This document shows positions 18,218 to 26,441 of a stretch of DNA of 64,000 bases, one piece after another. Under the pieces are notes generated by a model. That model searched no databases, was not told the DNA's origin, and worked only from the letters and a program-made list of their open reading frames with translations. Source of the stretch: CAZWDO01 sp964632485 [NCBI: uncultured bacterium] (GTDB taxonomy: Bacteria > JAGOEH01); NCBI GenBank assembly GCA_964632485.1, contig CAZWDO010000004.1, positions 70,081 to 134,080 on the forward strand, in the 5' to 3' direction. The stretch's first letter is position 1, and each line of letters starts with the position of its first letter. A program made the translations under genes and the position numbers.

Positions 18218-19402
18218 CTATTGGATAATATGTTCACCAAATTTATTTTTTATATGATCGATCGCTTGCTGTAACCGAATTTGTTTCTCGTCATTTTTCT
18301 CCTGGTCAGAAAAAAGAGTAAGCTGTTGACCCGATGCGCCTTTGAACGAAGTTGCGAACACTCCGATCAAACGAATAGCTGAAGAACCGTCCCACATTTC
18401 AGACAACAGCCGTTTAGCAAGTTCAAATAGGGGTTGGTCGTTGGTGGGGATCTCCATTTCGAATGAACGTCGCAGGCTGAAAGTTTTAAAATCACTAGCG
18501 CGAAGTTTGATCCCCAGTGTACGGGGATGATACTGTTTAAAGCGCAATCGTCGGCCAAGTGACTGGCAAACCATTTTCAGTACCGGCAAAACAATATTGG
18601 AATCCTGGCTATCCACCGGTAGAGTACACTCATTGCTCAATGATTTATCAGGAGTGCCCGAGCCAAGTGGAGCAACTGTTATGGGACCTTCGCCGCGAAA
18701 CATTTCGAGCAACAGATTTCCTTGTTTTCCAAAAATCCTGACAATTTGCTCAGGCTTTAATTCCATCAGTTGCCCAACTCTGAAAATCGCCATTTTTTGT
18801 AAAATTTCAGCAGTTTTCTTACCGATCCCCGGTAATTTTCCTACTTCGAGGGGCATTAAAAACTCTTTTTCCTGGAGAGGAGGGATGATTGTGATCTGGT
18901 CAGGTTTATAAAGATCAGATGCGATCTTAGCCAAATATTTATGGCGGGCAATCCCGATGGAACAGGTCAGGTGTAATTCGCGGTAGATTGTTTGTTTGAT
19001 TTGACTTGCCATTGCAAATGAATCCCCGAAATGATTCCGCATCAACGTCATATCCAGGAATGCCTCATCAATGCTCACAGGTTCGATCAGCGGTGTAAAG
19101 CGTGCCAGGATATCGACGATTTTCAGCGAATTATAGATGTATTTAGCAATATTTGGAGGAACAATCTCCAATTGAGGACATAATTTTTTCGCTGTCATCA
19201 ACGGCATGGCAGAACGAACCCCGAATTTTCGCGCTTCATAGGAAGCTGTTGAGACCACGCCCCGTTTCAATTCCGGACCGCCTACGGCGATAGGTTGCCC
19301 CTTCAATGCCGGATAATCTCGTTGTTCAATGGCGGCAAAAAAAGCGTCCATATCGAGATGAAAAATCAATGATGCGGGTAAATGAGGGTGTTCCTTACCC
19401 AT
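18218..19402 (-). CDS. dinB: DNA polymerase IV (Y-family, DinB)
   Basis: An error-prone translesion polymerase that bypasses damaged bases. The 394-residue protein has the catalytic motifs FHLDMDAFFAAIEQRDYP (residues 14-31) and EPVSIDEAFLDMT (about 106-118). The helix-hairpin-helix LPGIGKKTAEIL (about 188-199) and a C-terminal little-finger domain follow. There is no obvious clamp-binding motif beyond the terminal QQLTLFSDQ, which resembles a beta-clamp-binding QLxLF peptide. It lies next to the YprB-like exonuclease and recA. Confidence 0.97.
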   Translation of the reverse strand: MGKEHPHLPASLIFHLDMDAFFAAIEQRDYPALKGQPIAVGGPELKRGVVSTASYEARKFGVRSAMPLMTAKKLCPQLEIVPPNIAKYIYNSLKIVDILARFTPLIEPVSIDEAFLDMTLMRNHFGDSFAMASQIKQTIYRELHLTCSIGIARHKYLAKIASDLYKPDQITIIPPLQEKEFLMPLEVGKLPGIGKKTAEILQKMAIFRVGQLMELKPEQIVRIFGKQGNLLLEMFRGEGPITVAPLGSGTPDKSLSNECTLPVDSQDSNIVLPVLKMVCQSLGRRLRFKQYHPRTLGIKLRASDFKTFSLRRSFEMEIPTNDQPLFELAKRLLSEMWDGSSAIRLIGVFATSFKGASGQQLTLFSDQEKNDEKQIRLQQAIDHIKNKFGEHIIQ

Positions 19403-19416
19403 AGGCAGCCTTGGTG

Positions 19417-19920
19417 TTAGATAGGAAAGACCAATTCTTGTATCGCTTTACGCGGTTTCTCCTGCCAGGAATCGGCAGGATATCCCAAAGTCATCATCTC
19501 AACTGGGATTTCATTAACGGGAAGTCCGAGGATATCCACGACCTGATCCCGATAAAAAGCGCCAATCCAGCAAGTGCCCAATCCTTCGGCAACGGCGGCT
19601 AACGCCACATGTTCCAATGCGATAGCTGCATCAATGCAATAGGCGGCATGACCGCAGCTCATAATATGTTCCGGGTTTGTTCCAACACCGACAACTACGA
19701 TCCCGGCTTGGGAAACAAACGGCTGATTCTTGGCCGCTACCTGCAACTTTTGCTTCATAACGATATCAGAAACAAAATAAAATTTGCATTGCTGATTGTT
19801 GCGGGCCGATGGCGCTTGCTGAATCGCCATAGAAATTCGTTGAAGTTTATACGCTTCAATCGGACGCGGTTGGTAATTCCGGACTGAATAACGTTTTTTA
19901 ACAACTTCATAAAACTCCAT
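19417..19920 (-). CDS. Nitroreductase-family FMN oxidoreductase
   Basis: A 167-residue FMN-dependent enzyme of the nitroreductase superfamily, which reduces nitro compounds or quinones with NAD(P)H; the substrate cannot be read. Features are the FMN-phosphate region KKRYSVRNYQPRPI near the start, QQAPSARNNQQCKFYFV, and the C-terminal GLGTCWIGAFYRDQVVDILGLP with the LGYPAD segment. The frame opens at 19926, but AAAGGAG fits the second ATG at 19920 better. Its start overlaps the NUDIX gene's end. Confidence 0.9.
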   Translation of the reverse strand: MEFYEVVKKRYSVRNYQPRPIEAYKLQRISMAIQQAPSARNNQQCKFYFVSDIVMKQKLQVAAKNQPFVSQAGIVVVGVGTNPEHIMSCGHAAYCIDAAIALEHVALAAVAEGLGTCWIGAFYRDQVVDILGLPVNEIPVEMMTLGYPADSWQEKPRKAIQELVFPI

Positions 19921-20623
19921 GGGCATCTCCTTTCAGTTTCAATGTCAAGCATCGTTGCAGACGATATAACGCCAGTTCAGTTTTTCCATCAAAAAATAAC
20001 TGCTCATAACTTCTCGAAATTGCATCTTCCAATGGAACCAATATCAGTTCTCCGCCTTCCTCCATTAGGGACCCGTCCCCTGATTGGCTCACTCGCGCTA
20101 ACCAGCGTTCCTCAGTAATCGAAACAGCTTGGATAAAGACCTTTTCTACCGTAAAACCCGGGGAAGTGAAAAAGGGTTCACCCAATTCAAAAAGTTCGTC
20201 GCCACTGATATGAATCCCCGTCTCTTCAAAAACTTCTTGAACCGCGCGTTGAGTGATTTGAGCCCGACTCACCTCCCCCTCCTCGATCACTCCGGCTGGT
20301 ATCTCCCAGATAAAGGGCTCACACGGAGCTTCCCAATCATATTGAATGAACCGGGGACGGAAAAATACCGGCGGCCGAAGACAACGCCGAAATACTACCC
20401 GGGCTTGGTTCGGTTCAGACGCTAATATAAATAAGACAATGGCCACCGCATCGGTTTGACGCCGGTAAACCAAATCACAACGGTACGGTTCCGATAGTTT
20501 GCCATCTTCGTATTGATTAGCGATCCGTAAACGCTGAATGCGCATAAAACCTTCATCGGACCTGAGAGAATGTGTGATATCTTCAATCTGAGCTAATCCA
20601 TTGATCTTCTTTTCTCTGATCAT
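19907..20623 (-). CDS. NUDIX hydrolase
   Basis: A 238-residue NUDIX protein. The box is recognisable in IPAGVIEEGEVSRAQITQRA continuing to VQEVFEETGI. The spacing between the first Glu and the second half is longer than the textbook motif, as in some ADP-sugar-type NUDIX enzymes, and the usual Arg before Glu is Gln. The fold probably hydrolyses a nucleoside diphosphate derivative, with ADP-ribose or a similar sugar as a guess. The ATG has GAGGAT at 8 bases and overlaps the end of lysA by 41 bases. Confidence 0.88.
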   Translation of the reverse strand: MIREKKINGLAQIEDITHSLRSDEGFMRIQRLRIANQYEDGKLSEPYRCDLVYRRQTDAVAIVLFILASEPNQARVVFRRCLRPPVFFRPRFIQYDWEAPCEPFIWEIPAGVIEEGEVSRAQITQRAVQEVFEETGIHISGDELFELGEPFFTSPGFTVEKVFIQAVSITEERWLARVSQSGDGSLMEEGGELILVPLEDAISRSYEQLFFDGKTELALYRLQRCLTLKLKGDAHGVL

Positions 20624-21956
20624 CCAGAATATCCTCTGTTTGGGTGGGCCGGTTTAAGTTGAACATATCCTCATAAGACAATGATGGAGATGGCAGCGCC
20701 TGTACGTGCATTTGAGCAGGCTCATAATAACTAAATAATTCTTCATAGGTTTGCCGGGGCCGAATCAAAAAAACTTTCCCGCCACGGACAAGAACCTCGG
20801 CTCCATGCGGTCGCAGGTTATAGTTGGATACCATGGAATAACCATACGCTCCCACATCATAAACAACCAAATGCTCACCGGGTTCGACGCGTTTGAGAGG
20901 ATAGTTTTCTGCGATCTTATCGCCTGTTTCGCAAAGCGGTCCCACTATATCAGCTATCACCATTTTCCGGGCGGGAATATTCTCAACCGGTTCTATAAAA
21001 TGATATGCCTGGTAAAGGGTTGGCCGTATCAAATCATTCATTCCCATGTCTGTAATCACAAAATTTTTATGGGCTGTTGATTTTATTCCCAAAACTTTTC
21101 CCAGCAGGAAGCACGATTCTGAAACTAAATAGCGTCCCAGTTCTAAAATTATTTTTTTGTTAAGTTTGGATAATAACGGAATAACCTCCTGTCGATACGC
21201 TTCCAGGGGAAACCCCTCTCCTTCCTTATGATAGTCGATGCCCCAGCCACCGCCAAGATTAATGAAAGGCATCGAATAGCGGCGGTGCGAACGAAAAAAA
21301 TCGGAAATTTTCCGGATGGCTTCAACATAAGGTTTATGATCCAGCAGTTGACTGCCTATGTGGAAATGAGTACCGATAACCTTGAGATTCGGGATTTTTA
21401 CAGCTTCCTGCAGAATCAGGGTACCCACCTGGAACTCCATCCCAAATTTATTTTTTTTAAGTCCCGTTGAAATATAAGGATGAGTTTTAGGGTCGATATC
21501 CGGGTTCAAACGAAGAAAAATCCGTATTTCACGGTCGGGACAGAGTTGCGCGAATTGCCGAATTCGGTCGAATTCTTCATACGAGTCAACATTTATGGCA
21601 AAGATTCCCTGTTGGATGGCATAAGCTATTTCCTTGTCCGTTTTCCCATTGCCATTAAGAATGATCTCGTTAGGAAGGTACCCGGCTTTTTGTGCCGCCA
21701 ACATCTCGCCCATACTCACGGCATCAGCCCCTAAACCCATTTCCCTGAAAATCTTCAGTATATAAAGGTTATTATTGGCCTTCATAGCAAAAGAAATATG
21801 ATAGTTCAATCCCTCAAACACCTCCCTTGCCATCCGGATTTTTTCCTGTAAATGCTGATAGGAATAGACATAAGTAGGCGTTCCGAATTGATCGGCAATA
21901 TCGACTAAGGAAACGCCATCCAAATGAAGTAAATTGTCATTGACAGCCAGTTTCAT
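20583..21956 (-). CDS. lysA: Diaminopimelate decarboxylase
   Basis: Catalyses the last step of lysine synthesis, meso-diaminopimelate to lysine, with PLP. The 457-residue protein is of the alanine-racemase-like fold III type. The PLP lysine is in YHISFAMKANNN (about 52-63), and further motifs are GTHFHIGSQ (about 195-203) and the glycine-rich LGGGWGIDYH. The C-terminal GPLCETGDKIAENYPL holds the catalytic Cys, followed by DVGAYGYSMVSNYN. The C-terminus runs about 40 residues past the usual end with a Ser- and Gln-rich tail. It starts 8 bases after the aspartokinase-like gene, so the two are co-translated. Confidence 0.97.
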   Translation of the reverse strand: MKLAVNDNLLHLDGVSLVDIADQFGTPTYVYSYQHLQEKIRMAREVFEGLNYHISFAMKANNNLYILKIFREMGLGADAVSMGEMLAAQKAGYLPNEIILNGNGKTDKEIAYAIQQGIFAINVDSYEEFDRIRQFAQLCPDREIRIFLRLNPDIDPKTHPYISTGLKKNKFGMEFQVGTLILQEAVKIPNLKVIGTHFHIGSQLLDHKPYVEAIRKISDFFRSHRRYSMPFINLGGGWGIDYHKEGEGFPLEAYRQEVIPLLSKLNKKIILELGRYLVSESCFLLGKVLGIKSTAHKNFVITDMGMNDLIRPTLYQAYHFIEPVENIPARKMVIADIVGPLCETGDKIAENYPLKRVEPGEHLVVYDVGAYGYSMVSNYNLRPHGAEVLVRGGKVFLIRPRQTYEELFSYYEPAQMHVQALPSPSLSYEDMFNLNRPTQTEDILDDQRKEDQWISSD

Positions 21957-21964
21957 ATTTACTC

Positions 21965-23185
21965 CTAAAGCAAATTGAAATGGCGGCGTAACAAGTTTAC
22001 GCTGCGCTCTTCAAATTGACTGTGGATTAATAAGGAAATCTTAATCTCGGAGGTTGTCACCATACGTAAAGGAATTCCTGCCTCCTCAAGTACTGTAAAT
22101 ACATTGGCCGCTACTCCGGGAGTGTTCGTCATCCCTAAACCAATCAAATTGATTTTCGTCACTTCTTCAATAAAAGTCACTTCACTCTCTGAGTATTCTC
22201 CTTTCATTTGAGAAATCAGCTCTTCCACACGATCCTGGCTCTCCAACGGAATAGTAAATGAACAATTAAATAAATGCTGATGGACCGGAAAATAAGAGAT
22301 CATATCGATATTAATTTTATTACGGGCAAATTCACTAAAAATTTTTGCCAGAACTTGTTGATCAAGTGGCAGTTTTTCCCAAATAATCTGAACCTGGTTA
22401 TTATCCGTATTGATATTGGTAATATCTTTTGGCGGCATGGTTTTATCCTCCTTAAAATGAATAACGGTCCCCTCGGCGGGATTCAGTATATGGGCCAAAG
22501 TCACCGTGATTTGATGCTGCATGGCGAAATCGAGACCCTTGACTGAAAAAATATTCTGGCAAGTGTTGATCTCAGTCAGTTCCTGGTAATTTAAATACGG
22601 GATCACTTCATTGCTTGTTTTGTGATAGGATATAATACGCGGGATGCCTCCCCGAGAGTCAAAAATATGCAACGGAGCTTGCAGATAAGCTGCCCAAACT
22701 AATGCGGATAATTCTCCGCCAATTTGCTGATAATCGTTTACATGTTCGATAAAATTGAAATGCCGGAACTGGGGAACCATAAATACCTGCACGTCCTGGG
22801 AACAGGAGGCAAACGGATCCTGTTTTTTAAGAAACTCCAGGATGGAACTGGCATCACTGTATCCTATCTGCGCCACATCCATTACTACTTTTTCACAAAC
22901 GATTTCCGCTGTTAATTTGTGTTTATCCGCTAAAAACTGAAACAGTGCCTGAGCCGTTTTTTCCTGAGCCTGGCTTAATAACCGGTTGGTCTTAAAATTT
23001 AAGTTGCCGGTAAAATTGAGTACCTTATCCGCTGTCATTTCAAACAGAGATCGAATTGGCGGTAAAATTACTACCAACCGTCGGTAATCATACGACAATT
23101 TAACTGCAGCATGCACAACATCCCTCAAGCGATGGACTTCGTCCATTACTGCCGGACGCAAATAGAATACCATCAAATCGTTCAT
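21965..23185 (-). CDS. Aspartokinase-like protein with degenerate kinase site and intact ACT domains
   Basis: A 406-residue protein that aligns with aspartate kinase over its whole length but lacks the catalytic motifs. The KFGGTSV start is replaced by FYLRPAV. The VVVVSAMxG-type loop reads LVVILPPIRS. The GRGGSD-type motif reads QIGGEL, and the TDVDGVxxADPR-type segment reads FDSRGGIPRI. The C-terminal tandem ACT domains (about 265-406) remain typical, with NKINIDMIS, NTPGVAANVFTVLEEAGI and TTSEIKISLLI. I infer a pseudokinase that may sense lysine or threonine, or regulate a real aspartokinase encoded elsewhere. It lies between porX and lysA in one operon. Confidence 0.78.
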   Translation of the reverse strand: MNDLMVFYLRPAVMDEVHRLRDVVHAAVKLSYDYRRLVVILPPIRSLFEMTADKVLNFTGNLNFKTNRLLSQAQEKTAQALFQFLADKHKLTAEIVCEKVVMDVAQIGYSDASSILEFLKKQDPFASCSQDVQVFMVPQFRHFNFIEHVNDYQQIGGELSALVWAAYLQAPLHIFDSRGGIPRIISYHKTSNEVIPYLNYQELTEINTCQNIFSVKGLDFAMQHQITVTLAHILNPAEGTVIHFKEDKTMPPKDITNINTDNNQVQIIWEKLPLDQQVLAKIFSEFARNKINIDMISYFPVHQHLFNCSFTIPLESQDRVEELISQMKGEYSESEVTFIEEVTKINLIGLGMTNTPGVAANVFTVLEEAGIPLRMVTTSEIKISLLIHSQFEERSVNLLRRHFNLL

Positions 23186-23201
23186 GTGATCCCTTTCATT
23201 A

Positions 23202-24761
23202 TTATAAGGTTTTAGGAGTAATTACAGCATACGGCAGTATCATTTCTTCCATTGATATGCCACCATGGAAAAAATTGTTGTTGTATTTTTGACTAAACTG
23301 CCCGACATTACCGGAAAACGCAAAATAATTCGAGTTGTTAGCAAAGGCATAATTGCTAAGAATCCCTTCTTTAGGCAAATAGTATTTTTCAGGATCCATT
23401 ATTACCCAACCGTGCTTATTGTTGATCGATAAATAGTTACCGATTTTAAACCGAAGCGCATAGGAAATTTTGCTATCGCCCTTGATGACTGTGGGCTTAT
23501 TGCAACGGATAGAACCATGATCGGTCGTGATGATGACAACCGCTTTCTCATCCTGTGCGATATGCTGAAGCATCCGGTGAATCCAGGAATTTTCAAACCA
23601 GGTCCGGGCTAAATCCCGAAATGAAGATTCATCCAGGACAATCTCCTGCAACAATTTATTGCCGGTGCGGTTATGAATGATAATATCAAGGAAATTGAAG
23701 ACAAAGACAATCAAATCCAAATTTTTCATATTTCCCATTTTCTTATAAACCTCTTCAGCCCAACCAGCATCCAGGATTTTTGTAAAATAAGGCCGGTAAT
23801 TCAGTTTAATCCTGTGCTCCTGCAACAAGTCAAGCATCAGATCATATTCATTGTCATTTTTTCCTGTTTCCGTTTCTCCAAACCAGGGAATCAGTTTAGG
23901 GTATTTTTGATGCAGGATCAGTGGCAGTTTTCCACTAAAAATAGAATTGCGGGCATAGGGGGTAGCTGTCGGTAATATAGAGTAATAGTATTGGGTTTCA
24001 ATATTAAAACTATTTTCCAGAATCTGGGACATGAATAACCATTGATCGAGACGCATGCAATCTAGCAATAATAAGTAAACCCTTTCACCGTTTTTTAGCC
24101 GCGGGAAAACTACTTTCGGCAATAATTGATGTGAAAAAAAAGGGTCTTGTGGACTCAGTAAAAGTTTATCATAATTCCCTTGAATAAAATGAGCAAACTC
24201 AAGATTGGCTTCCTCCTTCAACAGATTCCAAATCTCATAAATGTCATCTCCAATCCCTTTGTCATATAAAAGATCGATCTTGACCAACTCCAGATAAAGC
24301 TGAATCCATTGCTGAGCAGTACTGGCAGTACGGATTAAATCGCGAATACGGGAAAAATCCTGCTGAAGATTCGCCAATGATTTCTGCTGTTTCAAGTCAC
24401 GTGATTCAAATATTTTTTTCAGCGCCGAAAGTATCTGGCTGGGATTCACCGGCTTGGTTAAGAAATCCCTGACATTGTATGAAAGGGCGATATCCATCAT
24501 TTTTTCATCTTCGTTCTTGGTGATCATAATAACCGGGGTATTGAAACTGATCGTGCGAATACGGGATAATGTCTCAATTCCATCGATTCCGATCATCATT
24601 TCGTCTAGTAAGACCAGATCAAACTTCTGCTTCTGAAAAAAAGTAATCGCATCATTACCATTAGTACAGGGAGTAACCTCGTAGCCTTTTTCCTGTAAAA
24701 ATTCGATATGCGCGCGAAAAAAATGTATCTCATCATCCACCCATAAAATCCGTCTGGCCAT
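23202..24761 (-). CDS. porX: PorX-type response regulator with PglZ phosphatase domain (T9SS regulator)
   Basis: PorX controls type IX secretion in Bacteroidota and is both a response regulator and a zinc-dependent phosphodiesterase. The 519-residue length equals that of the family. The receiver domain (1-120) has acidic residues D9, D10 and D11 region, phospho-acceptor D53 (LLDEMM) and K103 (LTKPVN). A helical linker follows. The PglZ/alkaline-phosphatase-like domain (about 225-519) has metal-site residues in LLLDCMRLD (D234), PTATPYARNS (T267), NFLDIIIHN (D359, H363), TTDHGS (D414, H415) and FFHGGISMEEM. It is first in a minus-strand operon behind a strong promoter. A PorY kinase is not in this window. 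Confidence 0.93.
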   Translation of the reverse strand: MARRILWVDDEIHFFRAHIEFLQEKGYEVTPCTNGNDAITFFQKQKFDLVLLDEMMIGIDGIETLSRIRTISFNTPVIMITKNEDEKMMDIALSYNVRDFLTKPVNPSQILSALKKIFESRDLKQQKSLANLQQDFSRIRDLIRTASTAQQWIQLYLELVKIDLLYDKGIGDDIYEIWNLLKEEANLEFAHFIQGNYDKLLLSPQDPFFSHQLLPKVVFPRLKNGERVYLLLLDCMRLDQWLFMSQILENSFNIETQYYYSILPTATPYARNSIFSGKLPLILHQKYPKLIPWFGETETGKNDNEYDLMLDLLQEHRIKLNYRPYFTKILDAGWAEEVYKKMGNMKNLDLIVFVFNFLDIIIHNRTGNKLLQEIVLDESSFRDLARTWFENSWIHRMLQHIAQDEKAVVIITTDHGSIRCNKPTVIKGDSKISYALRFKIGNYLSINNKHGWVIMDPEKYYLPKEGILSNYAFANNSNYFAFSGNVGQFSQKYNNNFFHGGISMEEMILPYAVITPKTL

Positions 24762-24802
24762 TATGAAACTCCTTTGTTATTACTAAATTGCTCTTTTATA
24801 CT

Positions 24803-24831
24803 ATAATAGTAAAAAAAAAAATCTTTGTCAA
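24803..24831 (-). promoter_or_regulatory. Sigma70-type promoter of the porX-lysA-dinB operon
   Basis: Minus-strand TTGACA (24826-24831) and TATTAT (24803-24808) with exactly 17 bases between, including an A/T tract. Transcription would start near 24796 and give a short leader to the porX ATG at 24761. Confidence 0.78.
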
Positions 24832-25200
24832 TCGCTTTTTTATGGACGGCAGAGGAAATCAACACCCGACGACAAAATCACGATCACAGCCTAACCCCAT
24901 CACCACGACTGGGACGAACCTAATCCGCTGTTTGTATCTTTCCCAACAGCTTCAGGCCGCATGCAACCGCCGTTTTGAACGTCAATTCATCATCCTAAAA
25001 ACTAACAAAGATGCTGTTGCTCATAAATTGACCATTTTTGCCTGATTAAAATGGAATTTTTTGCCGGTTCTCCCCACCTCCAAAATGGCAGATATCAATA
25101 AACCCATGCTATTTCAATAAGTTATAATCAATCAATCCATTCTTACTTTCCTGGCATGAGTCGTGCTTCATACTAACCTGGGAATACATGTGAACAGTTT
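24832..25200. other. Intergenic region with no supported gene
   Basis: Between the porX promoter and the NlpC/P60 gene. An 85-codon open frame on the plus strand (24788-25045) has no ribosome-binding site, runs over the porX promoter and gives a low-complexity unrecognised product, so I do not call it. No repeat or RNA element stands out. Confidence 0.5.
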
Positions 25201-25216
25201 AAAAGGAGAGAGATGT

Positions 25217-25777
25217 ATGCGCTGGAGACAGATGGTATCATTCGGTTTTTTTGGAGTATTAATCTTTACGAATTGGGGCTGCGGTGTAACGACACTACCA
25301 CGCTATACCAACCGGACGGGAGAAACTTTCAAATCTCCCCAATCTCAGTCGGTGAAAAATTCGACTGCGAAGTCTGGGGAAACTGGTGGGATTACCAAAC
25401 GCTGGGAGCTCTATAGCATTGTTAAGGATCTGATTTACACACCCTATGTATGGGGAGGGACAAAACCACTGAGAGGTATGGATTGTTCGGGTTTAACATA
25501 TTACGCCTTTAAAGAAAAATTGGGGTATGAAATCCCGCGGACTGCCCGAGATCAATATCGGCAAGGGCAACCCATCAATCCTCAGGATATCCAGTTCGGG
25601 GACCTGGTTTTTTTTAGTAATACCCCTAAAGGACAAAAAATAACACATGTTGGCATATACGTCAACAACCAGCGCTTCCTTCACGCCAGTAGTTCCCGCG
25701 GCGTAATCGTCAGCCGGTTGAACACTCCCTACTGGGAAAAGCGCGTTGTCGGCTTTCGGCGGTATCTAACCAACTAA
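25217..25777 (+). CDS. NlpC/P60 cysteine peptidase, probable envelope lipoprotein
   Basis: NlpC/P60 enzymes cut peptide bonds in peptidoglycan stems. The 186-residue product starts with a membrane-type leader and a Cys at about 22 (FTNWGCGVTT), a non-standard lipobox, so lipidation is only possible. After a Ser/Thr-rich linker comes the catalytic domain (about 75-186). Its residues are the Cys in GMDCSGLTYYAF, a His in THVGIYV and a third polar residue in FLHASSSRGV; TPYVWGGTKP is the usual lead-in. The frame opens at 25163, but GGAG lies 8 bases before the ATG at 25217. The stop overlaps tail-to-tail with the convergent small gene at 25774. Confidence 0.92.
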   Translation: MRWRQMVSFGFFGVLIFTNWGCGVTTLPRYTNRTGETFKSPQSQSVKNSTAKSGETGGITKRWELYSIVKDLIYTPYVWGGTKPLRGMDCSGLTYYAFKEKLGYEIPRTARDQYRQGQPINPQDIQFGDLVFFSNTPKGQKITHVGIYVNNQRFLHASSSRGVIVSRLNTPYWEKRVVGFRRYLTN

Positions 25778-25971
25778 GCCCGAATATCGATTTGACTTCC
25801 TATAGCGAATTGCTCTCCGGCTTTGTTAACCGCTCGTTCCTGCTGTTGATTGAAGATTTTCTGGTTTTGCTGATTTTGATTAAGCTCAAGCGGAGATGAC
25901 TGACGGGGAGGCTGATATTTTTGCAGTCGATCAACCATCAGCGATCGATCAACGGAACCAATGCCTTTCAT
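25774..25971 (-). CDS. Small Gln/Asn-rich protein of unknown function
   Basis: Encodes 65 residues, with a low-complexity central part (LELNQNQQNQKIFNQQQERA) and no signal peptide. I do not recognise a family. It follows the 119-residue gene by 15 bases, so both are likely expressed from the promoter at 26363. A TTTTCCTTC stretch on the plus strand supplies GAAGGAAAA as a ribosome-binding site. It ends in GSQIDIRA, close to the end of its neighbour (GRTIDINS). Such shared ends may mark a common partner or export route, but no function can be assigned. Confidence 0.55.
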   Translation of the reverse strand: MKGIGSVDRSLMVDRLQKYQPPRQSSPLELNQNQQNQKIFNQQQERAVNKAGEQFAIGSQIDIRA

Positions 25972-25986
25972 ATTTTCCTTCTTATG

Positions 25987-26346
25987 TTAACTATTAATAT
26001 CGATTGTGCGTCCCAATCCGTTGGATTTTTCCGTGCCCGCGCTATAACCGGCATTTTGAAACGATTGCATTTGTAACGATATCTTTTGCGATACTAATTG
26101 TTTAATCAGATTGTCAATATCCTGAATCATATCCACTAACTGGATTCGGTCATTCTTCAAATTCGCTGTGTATGTTACGTTTTTGTATAATTGTCTTTGA
26201 ACGGCAATGGATTGCTTTTGTGATTGAGTTGTCGTTTCAATTGGTTTAGAGCCAATATTGCCCTTTATATACTTTTCTACACGATCAAAAGTTTTTTTGA
26301 TTCCGACGACCTCTAAGGAGCGGGCCGGATAACTCTCTATTAACAT
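25987..26346 (-). CDS. Small helical protein of unknown function
   Basis: Encodes 119 residues from the ATG at 26346, which has GAGGG in front. The frame is open to 26391, but that would start upstream of the promoter. There is no membrane segment from this start. The middle (about 60-95, LKNDRIQLVDMIQDIDNLIKQ and following) looks like amphipathic helix. The C-terminus GLGRTIDINS resembles the end of the following 65-residue protein. I do not recognise the family. Size, polarity and paired arrangement would fit a chaperone-like or export-linked pair, but that is speculation. Confidence 0.6.
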   Translation of the reverse strand: MLIESYPARSLEVVGIKKTFDRVEKYIKGNIGSKPIETTTQSQKQSIAVQRQLYKNVTYTANLKNDRIQLVDMIQDIDNLIKQLVSQKISLQMQSFQNAGYSAGTEKSNGLGRTIDINS

Positions 26347-26362
26347 ATTATCCCTCAGTAGA

Positions 26363-26391
26363 AGTATAACCGAAAAAAGAAAAAATGTCAA
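26363..26391 (-). promoter_or_regulatory. Sigma70-type promoter of the two small unknown genes
   Basis: Minus-strand TTGACA (26386-26391) and TATACT (26363-26368) separated by 17 bases. Transcription would start near 26356, only about 10 bases before the ATG at 26346, which supports that start codon. Confidence 0.75.
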
Positions 26392-26441
26392 GAATTTTAT
26401 TTTTTTATTTTTTTTTTATTATAAAATAGCTACTCTCATAT

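Noticed and set aside
24788-25045. 85-codon plus-strand frame after porX
   Set aside because: It overlaps the porX promoter, has no ribosome-binding site and gives no recognisable protein.
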